The notes: generated by a model from the sequence alone, not told the origin. A DNA stretch of 64,000 nt from Pedobacter ureilyticus (GCF_005925345.1 NZ_SSHJ01000007.1:1-64000); one strand, 5' to 3'; counted from the first letter of the stretch, positions 1 to 8,430 are shown. A program made the numbers and translations.

Positions 1-30
1 GGCATTATTGCCGCCAACAAAATAATGTAA
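1..30 (+). CDS. possible 3' end of an upstream plus-strand gene
   Basis: Frame 1 is open from the window edge and gives nine residues (GIIAANKIM) before a TAA stop. A rho-independent type hairpin follows 19 bases later, as expected after the end of a real gene. Nine codons are too few to identify a family, and an open frame of this length could be chance. It would be the gene bordering the mobile-element remnant on the left. Confidence 0.25.
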   Translation, partial: GIIAANKIM

Positions 31-48
31 AGTAGAAATGAAGTTAAA

Positions 49-78
49 CCGCTGAATTTTAGAAGTTCAGCGGCTTTT
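49..78 (+). terminator. rho-independent terminator
   Basis: An 8-bp perfect stem (CCGCTGAA at 49-56 pairing with TTCAGCGG at 66-73) is followed by CTTTT. It lies just after the TAA at 28-30. A further inverted pair, ATGTAAAGT at 25-33 and ACTTTACAT at 87-95, brackets the hairpin; whether that is part of the terminator or marks an element end is not known. Confidence 0.6.
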
Positions 79-101
79 ATAATATGACTTTACATAATCT
101 A

Positions 102-515
102 TTACTTTCCATAACCTTTCCCCAATGCGCCAGCTGTTTCGTATTTAATCCCATCCTTTCCGCCTACAATACTATCAAAGAAAGAGAATGCATCTATATT
201 CTGTACCACTTGGTAATCCCTGCCGACTACGCCCAAAACTTCATCGGTATCATTTCGAACCGTCGCAAAATGGTTCGGTACATCCAAACGCCATTCCATA
301 ACAATATCATTGTCATCTGTTTCGGGCGTGGTATCATCTCCATAGGTAAACAAGTTTCGTTTTTCAACGGTATAATCCAATCCTGCGTATTTTATGGCTT
401 CTGCGCTTGTGGGATAATCCTCTATGATTTTACCCAATCCATGCCATGCTTTTTCCTTCACCGAAAAAAAACTGTGCTTTTCGGTCTTGCTGTTATAATT
501 TAGGTTGTGTGCCAT
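102..515 (-). pseudogene. DUF932-type protein, C-terminally truncated
   Basis: The 137 residues match the N-terminal part of the DUF932 (phage/plasmid-like TIGR03299) family: an opening MAHNLNYN, then KAWHGLG, the family's early AEAIKYAGLDYTVEKR block, and VGRDYQVVQN-DAFSFFDSIVG. Family members usually run to several hundred residues and continue after GALGKG with an R-I-hydrophobic stretch. Here GALGKG is followed by YGK and a stop, so well over half of the protein is missing. These proteins are common in conjugative and plasmid-like elements and their function is unsettled. The start overlaps the upstream small gene by 23 bases, as in a co-transcribed set. The break near 100-110 is the best sign in the window of an element edge or deletion. 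Confidence 0.7.
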
Positions 516-699
516 GATAAATGTTTTTAGGGTTTCTAACTCTCGATAATAGAATTTCAGTTTCCAAAATATTGATGTTAGCGGTATCGCTGAGGCTTAA
601 TTTTGACTGTGTTTCTATTTCATTTACAATATCTGATAATTGGGTATGGTCGGCATGGACTGCCACGCGAACCATAATAAATAGGGTTTCGTATTTCAT
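493..699 (-). CDS. small mobile-element protein, unknown function
   Basis: A 68-residue protein beginning MKYETLFIMV. I chose the ATG at 699 because it overlaps the stop of the preceding small gene in an ATGA arrangement. The longer open frame (start 792) would run through that gene in another frame. Its stop overlaps the start of the DUF932 gene by 23 bases. The composition is a mixed alpha/beta soluble protein, with no signal peptide and no catalytic motif I recognise. The tight overlaps suggest translational coupling in a four-gene minus-strand set. Confidence 0.55.
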   Translation of the reverse strand: MKYETLFIMVRVAVHADHTQLSDIVNEIETQSKLSLSDTANINILETEILLSRVRNPKNIYHGTQPKL

Positions 700-830
700 C
701 GCTTTTGGGTATGCTGTTTTTTGAACTTGTCCAACTGTTGGTAAAATGCTTTCGGGTTTTCCTCTTCGAACTCCAACCCGTAGCCAGTCCAATACAATTG
801 GTCTAAGAATTCTATAAATGCCTCGAACAT
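696..830 (-). CDS. 44-residue mobile-element protein
   Basis: Reading the minus strand from ATG at 830 gives MFEAFIEFLDQLYWTGYGLE followed by FEEENPKAFYQQLDKFKKQHTQKR and TGA at 696. It is acidic in the first half and basic at the C-terminus, with no membrane segment. The stop overlaps the next start (ATGA), which supports a real, coupled gene despite its size. No family is recognised. Confidence 0.5.
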   Translation of the reverse strand: MFEAFIEFLDQLYWTGYGLEFEEENPKAFYQQLDKFKKQHTQKR

Positions 831-854
831 GGTAAATTGATTAAGTGGAAAAAT

Positions 855-882
855 AAACGCCCCACCCAAGGCAGGGCGTTTT
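855..882 (-). terminator. bidirectional hairpin terminator
   Basis: AAACGCCC (855-862) pairs perfectly with GGGCGTTT (874-881) around an 11-base loop, and T/A runs lie on both sides. It sits directly after the stop of the minus-strand gene at 888-1472 and before the start at 830, so it probably separates or attenuates transcription between them. Confidence 0.6.
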
Positions 883-887
883 AGCGA

Positions 888-1472
888 TTACTTTTGAGGA
901 ATAAAGATTTCACCTTCGATTTCTGCCAATTTATCAACGCAAAGCGTATTGACCATTTTAGCCACCGCATTGATGATAAAAGGGTTTTTGGTGGTAAACT
1001 CCCTCCCCTTATCATCTTCAATGGTCAATTCACAACGCTGAAAATGTGTACTATCGGTTTCCTCTGCATCATCCTTTTGCGCCACCTCGAAGGTTTCCAA
1101 TGTCCCGATAGTCTCCAACAATTTGCCCCTTTGGTTGATACGGCGGTTTAAGTCCAATGCCAATTTGATGGTCGCTTCCAAGTTCATTGCAGGTTTTTCT
1201 TCCTTTAACTGTTCCTTGATTTCCATTTTTGTTGGCTCTGTTTTTTGCTCTTGGCTAGCTAATGCAACCGCTTTGTCTTCCTGTTTTGGCTGCTCCTCGG
1301 TTTTACCTGTTACAGGTTTAGCAGTTTCTGCTTCTGCTTTTTTTTCCTTGTCAGGGTCAACCTGATTTGCATTTTCTTTTAAGGGTACTGCCGGACGGAT
1401 TGCCGATTTATCAGTTGATGTACTATTAACTGCTCCGTTGTTTTTTTCGCTTCCAATTACTAAAGTTTTCAT
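888..1472 (-). CDS. mobile-element protein with charged N-terminal tail
   Basis: A 194-residue protein. Residues 1 to about 95 are low-complexity and rich in Lys, Glu, Gln and Ala, probably disordered. Residues 96-194 form a compact domain (NLEATIKLALDLNRRINQRG; ELTIEDDKGREF; NPFIINAVAKMVNTLCVDKL). It has no signal peptide and no enzyme motif I can name. Similar small proteins sit beside DUF932 genes in Bacteroidota conjugative elements (family knowledge, not a search result). A terminator hairpin follows its stop. Function unknown. Confidence 0.6.
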   Translation of the reverse strand: MKTLVIGSEKNNGAVNSTSTDKSAIRPAVPLKENANQVDPDKEKKAEAETAKPVTGKTEEQPKQEDKAVALASQEQKTEPTKMEIKEQLKEEKPAMNLEATIKLALDLNRRINQRGKLLETIGTLETFEVAQKDDAEETDSTHFQRCELTIEDDKGREFTTKNPFIINAVAKMVNTLCVDKLAEIEGEIFIPQK

Positions 1473-2053
1473 GATTTCTATTTTTTAAATTTTTACTGAT
1501 GATGATTTGAATGATTTGCCCAAAAAGGGCGGTTCTACTGTTGCGAAATGCTGTGCCGTTTTCGCTGGTTGGGTCTGTGGGTGGGCTTCTGCCTTTTGTT
1601 GTGCGCATGGGTTCTTTCCTTTTAAAATTCAGTCGGCAGGAGCCTCCTGCCTTTTTGTTAAATGCCATCACCTGACCACAATCCAGTAGGCAGGCAAGAC
1701 TTTGCGAAAAAAAATACTACCCGAGCGCAGCGAGGTGTGGAGATTTTTTTTCAGCAAACCCGAAGGGCTTGGTCTTGACTAGGCTAATGGATTGTTCAGA
1801 AATTTTGGCACAAAAAGGTTGGGGGTAATTTGAATGCACCTATCTGAGCTTGACGCAAGATTTGTTAGCTTTACACTGGTTTGAAATGGCTAGGAACTAC
1901 GCAGGAAGGAAAGAAAAAAAAGAAAATGAAAAACCAATTCAGCAGCTGGAATTAGTGTTTATTTCAATTTTATGTACCTAACATTGCGTTTATTATATTC
2001 ACCATCGGCCAAATCAAAGCAACGGAAAACATAAAAAACTCATATAAATCCTA
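1473..2053. other. 581-bp non-coding region between divergent gene sets
   Basis: No convincing gene is seen; the minus-strand open frame at 1426-1671 is repetitive and overlaps the start of the neighbour, so I do not call it. The region separates the minus-strand element genes from the plus-strand HEPN/PIN pair, so promoters for both should lie here, but I see no clean TAnnTTTG box for either. It contains the large inverted repeat at 1701-1758 annotated separately. Confidence 0.5.
1701..1758. repeat. near-perfect inverted repeat with GC-rich centre
   Basis: TTTGCGAAAAAAAAT at 1701-1715 is matched in inverted orientation by ATTTTTTTTCAGCAAA at 1743-1758, with a single-base difference. The 27-base centre is rich in CCGAG/GCGAGG and is itself partly self-complementary. 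Such structures occur at transfer origins, at the ends of elements and as terminators; nothing here decides between these. Confidence 0.5.
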
Positions 2054-3016
2054 ATGAACAACTATCATAAAGACAGCCAACTTTTTTTCAGAGAAGTAGC
2101 AAAGGGCGTAACTGAAGACCTAGAGAAAGTCCAGATAATCCAGTTGGCGATGAACCTTGCGCTAGGATGTGAACGTCTGCTCAAAGGTATTCTCTTTGAT
2201 ATCAATCCCGCTTATATCCTAAATGAGCCCTCTTTTAAAAATTCCATCCAGGTATTATACAGGGCAAAACTTTTACAAGGATCAAACAAATCCCCTGAAC
2301 TGGCTCAAAACATCAACGGCGATGTTATCACTTTTAAAAATAGCCTGCTGAGGGCACAGCTTGTCTCTGAAACCACAAAGCAACACAAGAATATTCTCTT
2401 TGCAATTTCGGAAGCACGGGATATTATAGCACATTGTGAATTGCACCTTTTAAACATAGAACAGATCAAAGATATCATACAGCGTGATTTTTTTACCATG
2501 ATCAAACAGTTCACCGTTGAGCTTGGTCAAAAGCCATCATTATATTTTGAGAGCCATTCCGAGAGGCTATCAAAACTCTCCATTGCACACCAAAGCAACC
2601 TCGACATCAAAATAAAGATGTTGCTTGAGCTTCATCTGGAAAAATGGCAGCAGGCAAAAAAAATTACTGGTTATGTGAAAAAACGAGAAAAGGTGACCAA
2701 GGTGATGATTGGTGTGCTGAATCGAGGAAAGACCAAATGCCCTGCGTGCGAGCAGGACGCCGTTGTCCAATTTCACCCTATCATCGAGTTGGACGAAATG
2801 ATTTTGGAGAAAATAATCATAGGTTATGAAGTAAAGAAACTGAGCTGTTTTTATTGCAATCTCAAGGTTACCGAACCACCAATGCTAGACCAGTTGGGTA
2901 TAAAATATGATGCAGTTAAAAACGCATGTTTGTACTGTGGCAAGATTAACAATAACCTGTCAGGCATATGTGACAGTTGTAATTTGGTTACAGAGGACGG
3001 ACAGATCGATCTTTAA
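2054..3016 (+). CDS. HEPN-like protein with two zinc ribbons
   Basis: A 320-residue protein, largely helical for the first 220 residues. Residues 122-127 (RDIIAH) fit the R-x4-6-H motif of HEPN ribonuclease and toxin domains, within a SEARDIIAHCEL helix like those of HEPN proteins. The C-terminal part has four cysteine pairs: C229/C232 with C265/C268, then C292/C295 with C306/C309, which looks like two zinc ribbons. There is no signal peptide or membrane segment. The gene is 17 bases upstream of a PIN-domain gene on the same strand, so the two are surely one operon. Inference: a two-nuclease RNA-targeting defence or toxin system, with the zinc ribbons sensing or binding nucleic acid. The HEPN call rests on motif and helical context only. 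Confidence 0.6.
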   Translation: MNNYHKDSQLFFREVAKGVTEDLEKVQIIQLAMNLALGCERLLKGILFDINPAYILNEPSFKNSIQVLYRAKLLQGSNKSPELAQNINGDVITFKNSLLRAQLVSETTKQHKNILFAISEARDIIAHCELHLLNIEQIKDIIQRDFFTMIKQFTVELGQKPSLYFESHSERLSKLSIAHQSNLDIKIKMLLELHLEKWQQAKKITGYVKKREKVTKVMIGVLNRGKTKCPACEQDAVVQFHPIIELDEMILEKIIIGYEVKKLSCFYCNLKVTEPPMLDQLGIKYDAVKNACLYCGKINNNLSGICDSCNLVTEDGQIDL

Positions 3017-3033
3017 TAATAACTAGCGCAATC

Positions 3034-4128
3034 ATGTACATCGACATTTTCTTAGATACGAACATCTACCGTCAGCTTGGACAAAATTTTTATGAGCATA
3101 TAGACTATGAAAGCCTGGAGGATTACTGTTATTCATCTGGCTCTGAAATCGTCGTTGCCGAAACCGTATTGCGGGAGTACTTGGATTATTATGAGCATGA
3201 AGTGCTTAACAAGCAGATCAACGAGATCGAAAAAGCTTTTGATAAGCTAAAACGACTTCAAAAATTCAAAAAGGTTCGTTCCATTACTCTCCTGAAGCCT
3301 GCCGACGCCCAACTGGTCTATATCAAGAAAAAAATTACCGATGCGAAACGAAAAATCGGAGCAAATTCCATGCTTACCGAAGGGTATCTGATCGATTTCC
3401 TAGTTGACAACAAAAGAGAAAATAAAAAAGACAATACTAGAGATTTTCTGATCTGGTTAACGGTGTTATGGCTCGCCGGCAAAAGTCAGGATCGCAGTGT
3501 AGCTTTGATCAGTGATGATAGAATCTTTACTGACAACAAGATAATGAAAGACCTTCAGGCGAAGTTCAAATTAACGAATATTGAGGTATACCCGAGCATA
3601 TCATCGTTTTTGAGCTTATATGGTTTCAAATCACCGAATCTAACAGCAAAACTGATCGAAGAAGCTATTCCAATGAACGTTATCGAGAAAGAGTTGCTTG
3701 AACAAAAAGATGCGTTTCCCAGCCACATTAGCCGGTTTTATTATGATGCCAACCGTGAGTTTAAGCTAGAAGAATTCAAAGTGGACAATATGCATGTCGA
3801 ATCGTTCTATGCGCATAAAAACACAGAATTAGGAGAAGTAGAGATTATTGCCCATGTGATAGTGCACGTCAAAATGGTCTTTGAAACAGAATCCCAACAA
3901 GTGGGGCTTGCTGCTTACCTATTGGCAAGGGCAAAAGAGGATTTCTATCTAGAAACTTTCGATATGTCGGGGCGTCCGGTCTATGACGAAGATGTGCGTT
4001 TTTCTTTCCGCCTCACATTTGACGAAAATATCAATGCAATAACTTCATCAGAATATCTTGATTTCTTTCCGGATGATTACTATATCAAGAGAATTCAGGC
4101 CCACATCAAAAAACACAATCTGGAATAA
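3034..4128 (+). CDS. PIN-domain (DUF4935-like) ribonuclease
   Basis: A 364-residue protein. Residues 1-170 carry the acidic PIN pattern: D8 in IFLDTNIYRQL, E43 in VAETVLREYL, D137 in TRDFLIWLTVLWLAG, and D161/D162 in VALISDDRIF. PIN domains cut RNA using metal ions held by these carboxylates. This spacing and the long insert between E43 and D137 resemble the DUF4935/PIN-like group found in defence contexts rather than short VapC toxins. Residues from about 220 to 364 form a separate mixed alpha/beta domain I do not recognise. It is co-directional with the HEPN-like gene upstream (17-bp gap). There is no small antitoxin-like gene beside either. Confidence 0.7.
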   Translation: MYIDIFLDTNIYRQLGQNFYEHIDYESLEDYCYSSGSEIVVAETVLREYLDYYEHEVLNKQINEIEKAFDKLKRLQKFKKVRSITLLKPADAQLVYIKKKITDAKRKIGANSMLTEGYLIDFLVDNKRENKKDNTRDFLIWLTVLWLAGKSQDRSVALISDDRIFTDNKIMKDLQAKFKLTNIEVYPSISSFLSLYGFKSPNLTAKLIEEAIPMNVIEKELLEQKDAFPSHISRFYYDANREFKLEEFKVDNMHVESFYAHKNTELGEVEIIAHVIVHVKMVFETESQQVGLAAYLLARAKEDFYLETFDMSGRPVYDEDVRFSFRLTFDENINAITSSEYLDFFPDDYYIKRIQAHIKKHNLE

Positions 4129-4187
4129 CTGCACAAAATAGCCCCGCTCGTCTTGACGACGTTATTTAACATAGTAATTCAAAAAAA

Positions 4188-7130
4188 CTATACCATGATT
4201 GGGTTTTCGACAATGGGGAGCTTAGCAAACTTCTGTACCTCGATGCTCGGAAATCCAAAGTCCTCTACTACCCTGCCCTCGATCAAATAACAACCGCTTC
4301 CCCTAAAAGGGTAGCTAGGCGTCGAATTTGGAAAATGCACCGTATCAAAAAAATCGCCCTCTGCATCCAGAAACGTACCGAACCACATTTTTTTATTGTT
4401 CTTGGTATGCACCGTTTTCTCGGTCACATAATGACCCACCATCCGCACAGGCCTGCCAATGAAAGAGGAAAGCTGTCTTGCCATCGCAGCACCTCGATAT
4501 TCGGTCTTTAGCAAATCGAACATCGATAACGACAAGGGAAACCCCAAAAGTTCCAGTTCGTGATAGGCATTTTCCAAATCGGTATTGATCAGTTCGGGCA
4601 TCGCATAATCCTTATGCTGCACCTCAAAAAGCTCCGCATGGTTATTCGGTTTGACCTTTGAGCCAAATAACAGATGTACTTCCCACAGCAGTTCCTTTTT
4701 GCTCTTACCAGTAAACCGCAGCGCACCCACACGGATCAGAATGATACACTGGTCTAAGGTAATTCCCACGCGTTTGACAAACTCTTCCAATGAAGCATAG
4801 ATTCCGTTCATGCGCCTTTCCTCGGTAATGATTTCAATGTATTTACCTTCAAATCCCTGGATTCCGATAAAGCCCAAATAGGCATCATCGCCAAAAATGG
4901 CGACCACCCCAAAACTACAGTTCACGCAGGGCAAATGCACCTTTGCGCCAGCCTTTGAAAGTTCATGCACATACAGCGACCTCGAATAAAAGCCTCCATA
5001 ATTGTTCAACACCGCTACCATAAATTCCTTAGGATAATAGGTCTTCAAATACAAACTTTGATAGCTCTCCACTGCAAAAGAAGCAGAGTGCGCCTTGGAA
5101 AAACTATAACCCGCAAAACTCGATACCTGCCTCCAAACCTCCGCAACAACCTCTTTAGGCCTGCCCAATCCCTCTGCCAATTCAAAGAACCGCTCGACCA
5201 AACGCTCAAATTCCTTTTTGGAGCGATATTTCCCGCTCATTCCACGGCGTAGTATATCAGCATCGGTTCCGTCCATGCCCGCAAAGTGTATGCAGATTTT
5301 GATCACATCTTCCTGATAGACCATTACCCCAAAAGTTTCCTTCAATCGCTCTTCCATTACCGGATGCAGGTAAACGACCTTATCGGGCGCATGGAAACTC
5401 TGGATATAGGTCTTCATCATCCCCGAACTGGCTACCCCAGGACGGATAATCGAACTTGCGGCAACTAGTGTCAGATAGTTATCACAGGTCAGCTTGGTCA
5501 ATAGTTGCCGCATCGCTGGCGATTCAATATAGAAACAGCCAATGGTATTACCGATTTTTAGCCTTGCATTCAAATTCGGGTCTTTCATAAAATCCTTCAC
5601 CTTATGGATATCGATCTTACGGTTCTGGTTGAGTTCCACCAATCTTACCGCTTCCTTGATGTGACCGATGCCACGCTGTGAAAGAATATCGTATTTATCG
5701 TAGCCAATCTTTTCCGCTTCGTACATATCCCACTGCACCGTAGGCATCCCTTTAGGCGGTAAGTCTAATGCAGTATAATAGGTAATCGGTTCTTCGGAAA
5801 TCAGTACCCCTCCCGCATGGATGCTCCTTTGATTGGGCATGTTTTGCATCAGGTTATAAATCGTGGTTATCTTTTTAAACGTGGCATTGTCCCTGTTAAT
5901 TCCGGCCCTGCTTGGATCGGTAAAGCCATCGATCTCTGATTTGGGCAAACCCATCACCTTTCCGATTTCCCTAATAACCGAACGATCCTTAAATGTGGAC
6001 ATCGTACCCAGCAAAGCCGTATGCTCTCTGCCATAGCGTTTGAAGATATAATCCTGCACATCTTCCCGCTCATCCCATGAAAAATCAAGGTCAAAATCGG
6101 GTGGAGAGGTACGCTCGGCATTCAAGAACCGCTCAAAATAAAGATCAAGCTCAATCGGGTCAACGTCGGTAATGCAAAGGCAATAGGCAACCGTAGAATT
6201 GGCACCAGAACCCCTGCCCACATGATAATAGCCCTGATCCTTGGCATATTTAATGATATCCCAAGTGATCAAAAAGTAGGCACAAAAGTCTAGATCAACA
6301 ATCACCTTCAGCTCCTGCTTCACCTTGGACAAAGCCTCTTTGTTCTTGTTCCCGTAACGGTAGACCATCCCCTTCATTGCCAGTTTCTCCAGCAGTGCCT
6401 TATCATCTTTTTTAGAGCCCGTGAACGTTTTACGGTTCAAATTGATCCTGCCCAAAGGATAATCCATTTCACAGGCATTCATTATCGCCCGTGTATTATC
6501 CAGAATAAAACTGTGCTTGGCAAACTTGGCCTCCATTTCACCCGCCTTCAAAAAGCGGTCGGTCGGCCTGCATTTATCCAATGGCTCCACCATGGTCAGT
6601 AAGGTATTCAGGTCAATTCCCCTAAGGTATTCGTGCAAACGGTATTCGATCTTATCTGCCACAAAAACAGGTTGCAGGGCAACTAGCTTAGACTTAATCG
6701 ATGAAATATCCATAGCAAACAGTTCATGCAGCTGCGAAAAATGAATACCCAGATACTCATTTGAACGGAGTTCCCCTAAATGTCCAAAAGGGTAAACCAC
6801 ATTCGCATGAGTAAATGCAGGAGCCACATCGGGCAATTCCAACTGCTCCAGATTATGATAGGTCAGAAAATCGTTCAGTTCTTTCATCCCCTCCCTGTTA
6901 CGGGCAATGCCGATGAATAGCAATTTCTTATCACGGCGAAATTCGATACCAGCAATCGGCTTCAAGCCCTTTTCGCTGCATTCGCGAAAAAACTCCATTA
7001 CCCCCGTAGAGTTATTGATATCGGTTAAAACAAGCTGGGTTACCCCGAAACCAATAGCCTCCGAAACAATTTTTTCAATCGACATCGTACCATAACGCAA
7101 GCTATATTGGGAATGAACATTGATATACAT
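4188..7130 (-). CDS. dnaE2: error-prone DnaE-type DNA polymerase III alpha subunit
   Basis: A 980-residue C-family polymerase, shorter than replicative DnaE (about 1,160). An N-terminal PHP domain is present but its metal ligands look degraded: N4 stands where the first His of H-x-H is expected (INVHSQYS), and TDI replaces the usual TDH at 36-38. The polymerase core is intact: GRGSGANS at 305-312, the PDFDLDF catalytic motif at 344-350 (D345, D347, D349) and a third carboxylate region YDKYDIL around D481. The C-terminus has a helix-hairpin region and an OB-fold-like tail. It starts 3 bases after the dinB stop, so the pair is one operon. The pairing with a Y-family polymerase suggests SOS translesion synthesis. 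The N-terminal substitutions argue against proofreading by PHP. Confidence 0.85.
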   Translation of the reverse strand: MYINVHSQYSLRYGTMSIEKIVSEAIGFGVTQLVLTDINNSTGVMEFFRECSEKGLKPIAGIEFRRDKKLLFIGIARNREGMKELNDFLTYHNLEQLELPDVAPAFTHANVVYPFGHLGELRSNEYLGIHFSQLHELFAMDISSIKSKLVALQPVFVADKIEYRLHEYLRGIDLNTLLTMVEPLDKCRPTDRFLKAGEMEAKFAKHSFILDNTRAIMNACEMDYPLGRINLNRKTFTGSKKDDKALLEKLAMKGMVYRYGNKNKEALSKVKQELKVIVDLDFCAYFLITWDIIKYAKDQGYYHVGRGSGANSTVAYCLCITDVDPIELDLYFERFLNAERTSPPDFDLDFSWDEREDVQDYIFKRYGREHTALLGTMSTFKDRSVIREIGKVMGLPKSEIDGFTDPSRAGINRDNATFKKITTIYNLMQNMPNQRSIHAGGVLISEEPITYYTALDLPPKGMPTVQWDMYEAEKIGYDKYDILSQRGIGHIKEAVRLVELNQNRKIDIHKVKDFMKDPNLNARLKIGNTIGCFYIESPAMRQLLTKLTCDNYLTLVAASSIIRPGVASSGMMKTYIQSFHAPDKVVYLHPVMEERLKETFGVMVYQEDVIKICIHFAGMDGTDADILRRGMSGKYRSKKEFERLVERFFELAEGLGRPKEVVAEVWRQVSSFAGYSFSKAHSASFAVESYQSLYLKTYYPKEFMVAVLNNYGGFYSRSLYVHELSKAGAKVHLPCVNCSFGVVAIFGDDAYLGFIGIQGFEGKYIEIITEERRMNGIYASLEEFVKRVGITLDQCIILIRVGALRFTGKSKKELLWEVHLLFGSKVKPNNHAELFEVQHKDYAMPELINTDLENAYHELELLGFPLSLSMFDLLKTEYRGAAMARQLSSFIGRPVRMVGHYVTEKTVHTKNNKKMWFGTFLDAEGDFFDTVHFPNSTPSYPFRGSGCYLIEGRVVEDFGFPSIEVQKFAKLPIVENPIMV

Positions 7131-7133
7131 GGC

Positions 7134-8291
7134 TTACATATTTAGGTTTAAAGTGGAGGCAAGGGCAATGGAATCATGACCAAAACGTCTTCTAATCTTG
7201 TCCATTGCCTGGCAAAGCGAATAGGCTTCCTTGGAAGAGGAATACATATCCATCTGCTCAAAGCCAGAAACAAGGTGTGAAAACCGCACACCGACCAGCC
7301 GCAAGAGCATCCGTTTGGAATACACCGATTTGAAAAGCTCTTTGGTCTTCAACAGCAACACCTTATCCAGTGAAGTATATGGGATCATCGCCTGTTTGGT
7401 CACCGTCTCAAAATTGGAATAGCGGATGGTCACCGTTACGCAGGCTGTCAGTTTCTGTTTTTCCCGTAGCTCAAACCCCAAATCCATGACCATTGCCGTT
7501 AACATTTGGCTGATGGCTTCCACATCAATGGTATCGGCCTTAAAGGTACTCTGGGTGCCGATGCTCTTCTGCTCAGTATAGGGAATAACAGGAGAATGGT
7601 CGATCCCTTTTGCCTTGTTGAGCAGCACCAATCCATTTTTTCCAAGTACAGAAACCATCATATCTGGATGCACCTGTGAAAGATTAACGATTTTTCGAAT
7701 GCCCATATCAGAAAGCTTGATAAAGGTCTTTTCCCCCAGACCTGGTATTTTTTTGATCGACAGCGGATTTAAGAATGGAACGACGCCAGGCTGCTCGATA
7801 TTCAGTTCCCCGTTGGGCTTGCATTCGTTGGTCGCCATTTTTGAAACTGTCTTGTTCACCGAAAGCCCGAAAGAAATCGGCAGACCAGTTTCCTTAATCA
7901 CCGTTGCCCGCAGCTCGTGCGCATATTTCATCACCCCATGGAAGCGATCCATTCCGGTCATATCGATATAATGCTCATCGATGCTCGCCTTTTCGATCAG
8001 CGGCACACGTTCTTTCAAGATATCGGTAATCTCCAATGAGGCCTTGGAATACTCATCCATATTCCCCCGAACAAAAACTGCATGGGGACATAACAATTTT
8101 GCCATCCGCGAGGGCATGGCAGAATGTACCCCAAACTTCCTTGCCTCATAACTGCACGAAGCAACCACACCACGATCCGAGGTGCCCCCGATAATGACGG
8201 GCTTACCGATCAATGATGGATCTTTTCGGACCTCGACGGACACGAAAAAAGCATCTTGATCCATATGGATGATGTGCTTATCGGCAAACAT
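7134..8291 (-). CDS. dinB: Y-family DNA polymerase IV (DinB-like)
   Basis: A 385-residue protein. It has the Y-family signature HMDQDAFFVSVE (D11) and SIDEHYID (D105, E106), which supply the three catalytic carboxylates. Next come a helix-hairpin-helix (KIPGLGEKTF) and a little-finger domain (KSIGTQSTF onward). The family extends primers past damaged bases with low fidelity. No clear QLxLF clamp-binding tail is visible at the C-terminus, which is unusual; binding could occur through the partner DnaE. It is the first gene of a two-gene operon with dnaE2 (3-bp gap), behind a strong promoter overlapped by a palindromic operator. No LexA/S24 repressor gene lies beside it. Confidence 0.88.
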   Translation of the reverse strand: MFADKHIIHMDQDAFFVSVEVRKDPSLIGKPVIIGGTSDRGVVASCSYEARKFGVHSAMPSRMAKLLCPHAVFVRGNMDEYSKASLEITDILKERVPLIEKASIDEHYIDMTGMDRFHGVMKYAHELRATVIKETGLPISFGLSVNKTVSKMATNECKPNGELNIEQPGVVPFLNPLSIKKIPGLGEKTFIKLSDMGIRKIVNLSQVHPDMMVSVLGKNGLVLLNKAKGIDHSPVIPYTEQKSIGTQSTFKADTIDVEAISQMLTAMVMDLGFELREKQKLTACVTVTIRYSNFETVTKQAMIPYTSLDKVLLLKTKELFKSVYSKRMLLRLVGVRFSHLVSGFEQMDMYSSSKEAYSLCQAMDKIRRRFGHDSIALASTLNLNM

Positions 8292-8315
8292 ATTTTGAAT
8301 AATTAATTGGGACTA

Positions 8316-8371
8316 CAAATTTATACTAATAATATTAGTAAGTTATCAACAATATACTAACATTTTTAGTT
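8316..8371 (-). promoter_or_regulatory. dinB-dnaE2 promoter with two palindromic operators
   Basis: On the minus strand a Bacteroidota-type -7 box TAAATTTG (8316-8323) is preceded, after exactly 23 bases, by TTG (8347-8349). A perfect dyad TACTAATAATATTAGTA (8324-8340) fills the space between the two boxes. A second copy of the same form, TACTAA-N5-TTAGTT (8355-8371), lies 31 bp away, close to three helical turns. This arrangement is what a dimeric repressor would use to block the promoter. An SOS or phage-type repressor is the likely owner, by inference from the polymerase genes it controls. Confidence 0.7.
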
Positions 8372-8430
8372 TTTACATTGTTTACCATTTATCTAATTTT
8401 CGTATCTCATCCAAATCACTATCTTTAAAG

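Noticed and set aside
84..503. Plus-strand open frame of 139 codons opposite the DUF932 gene
   Set aside because: The opposite strand encodes a recognisable DUF932 protein; the plus-strand product has no family features and is a shadow frame.
493..792. Longer 99-codon form of the small gene at 493-699
   Set aside because: The extra N-terminal part reads through the 44-residue gene in another frame; the ATGA overlap at 696-699 favours the shorter form.
1426..1671. Minus-strand open frame of 81 codons upstream of the 888-1472 gene
   Set aside because: Basic, low-complexity product with no family features, overlapping the start of a better gene; kept as non-coding.
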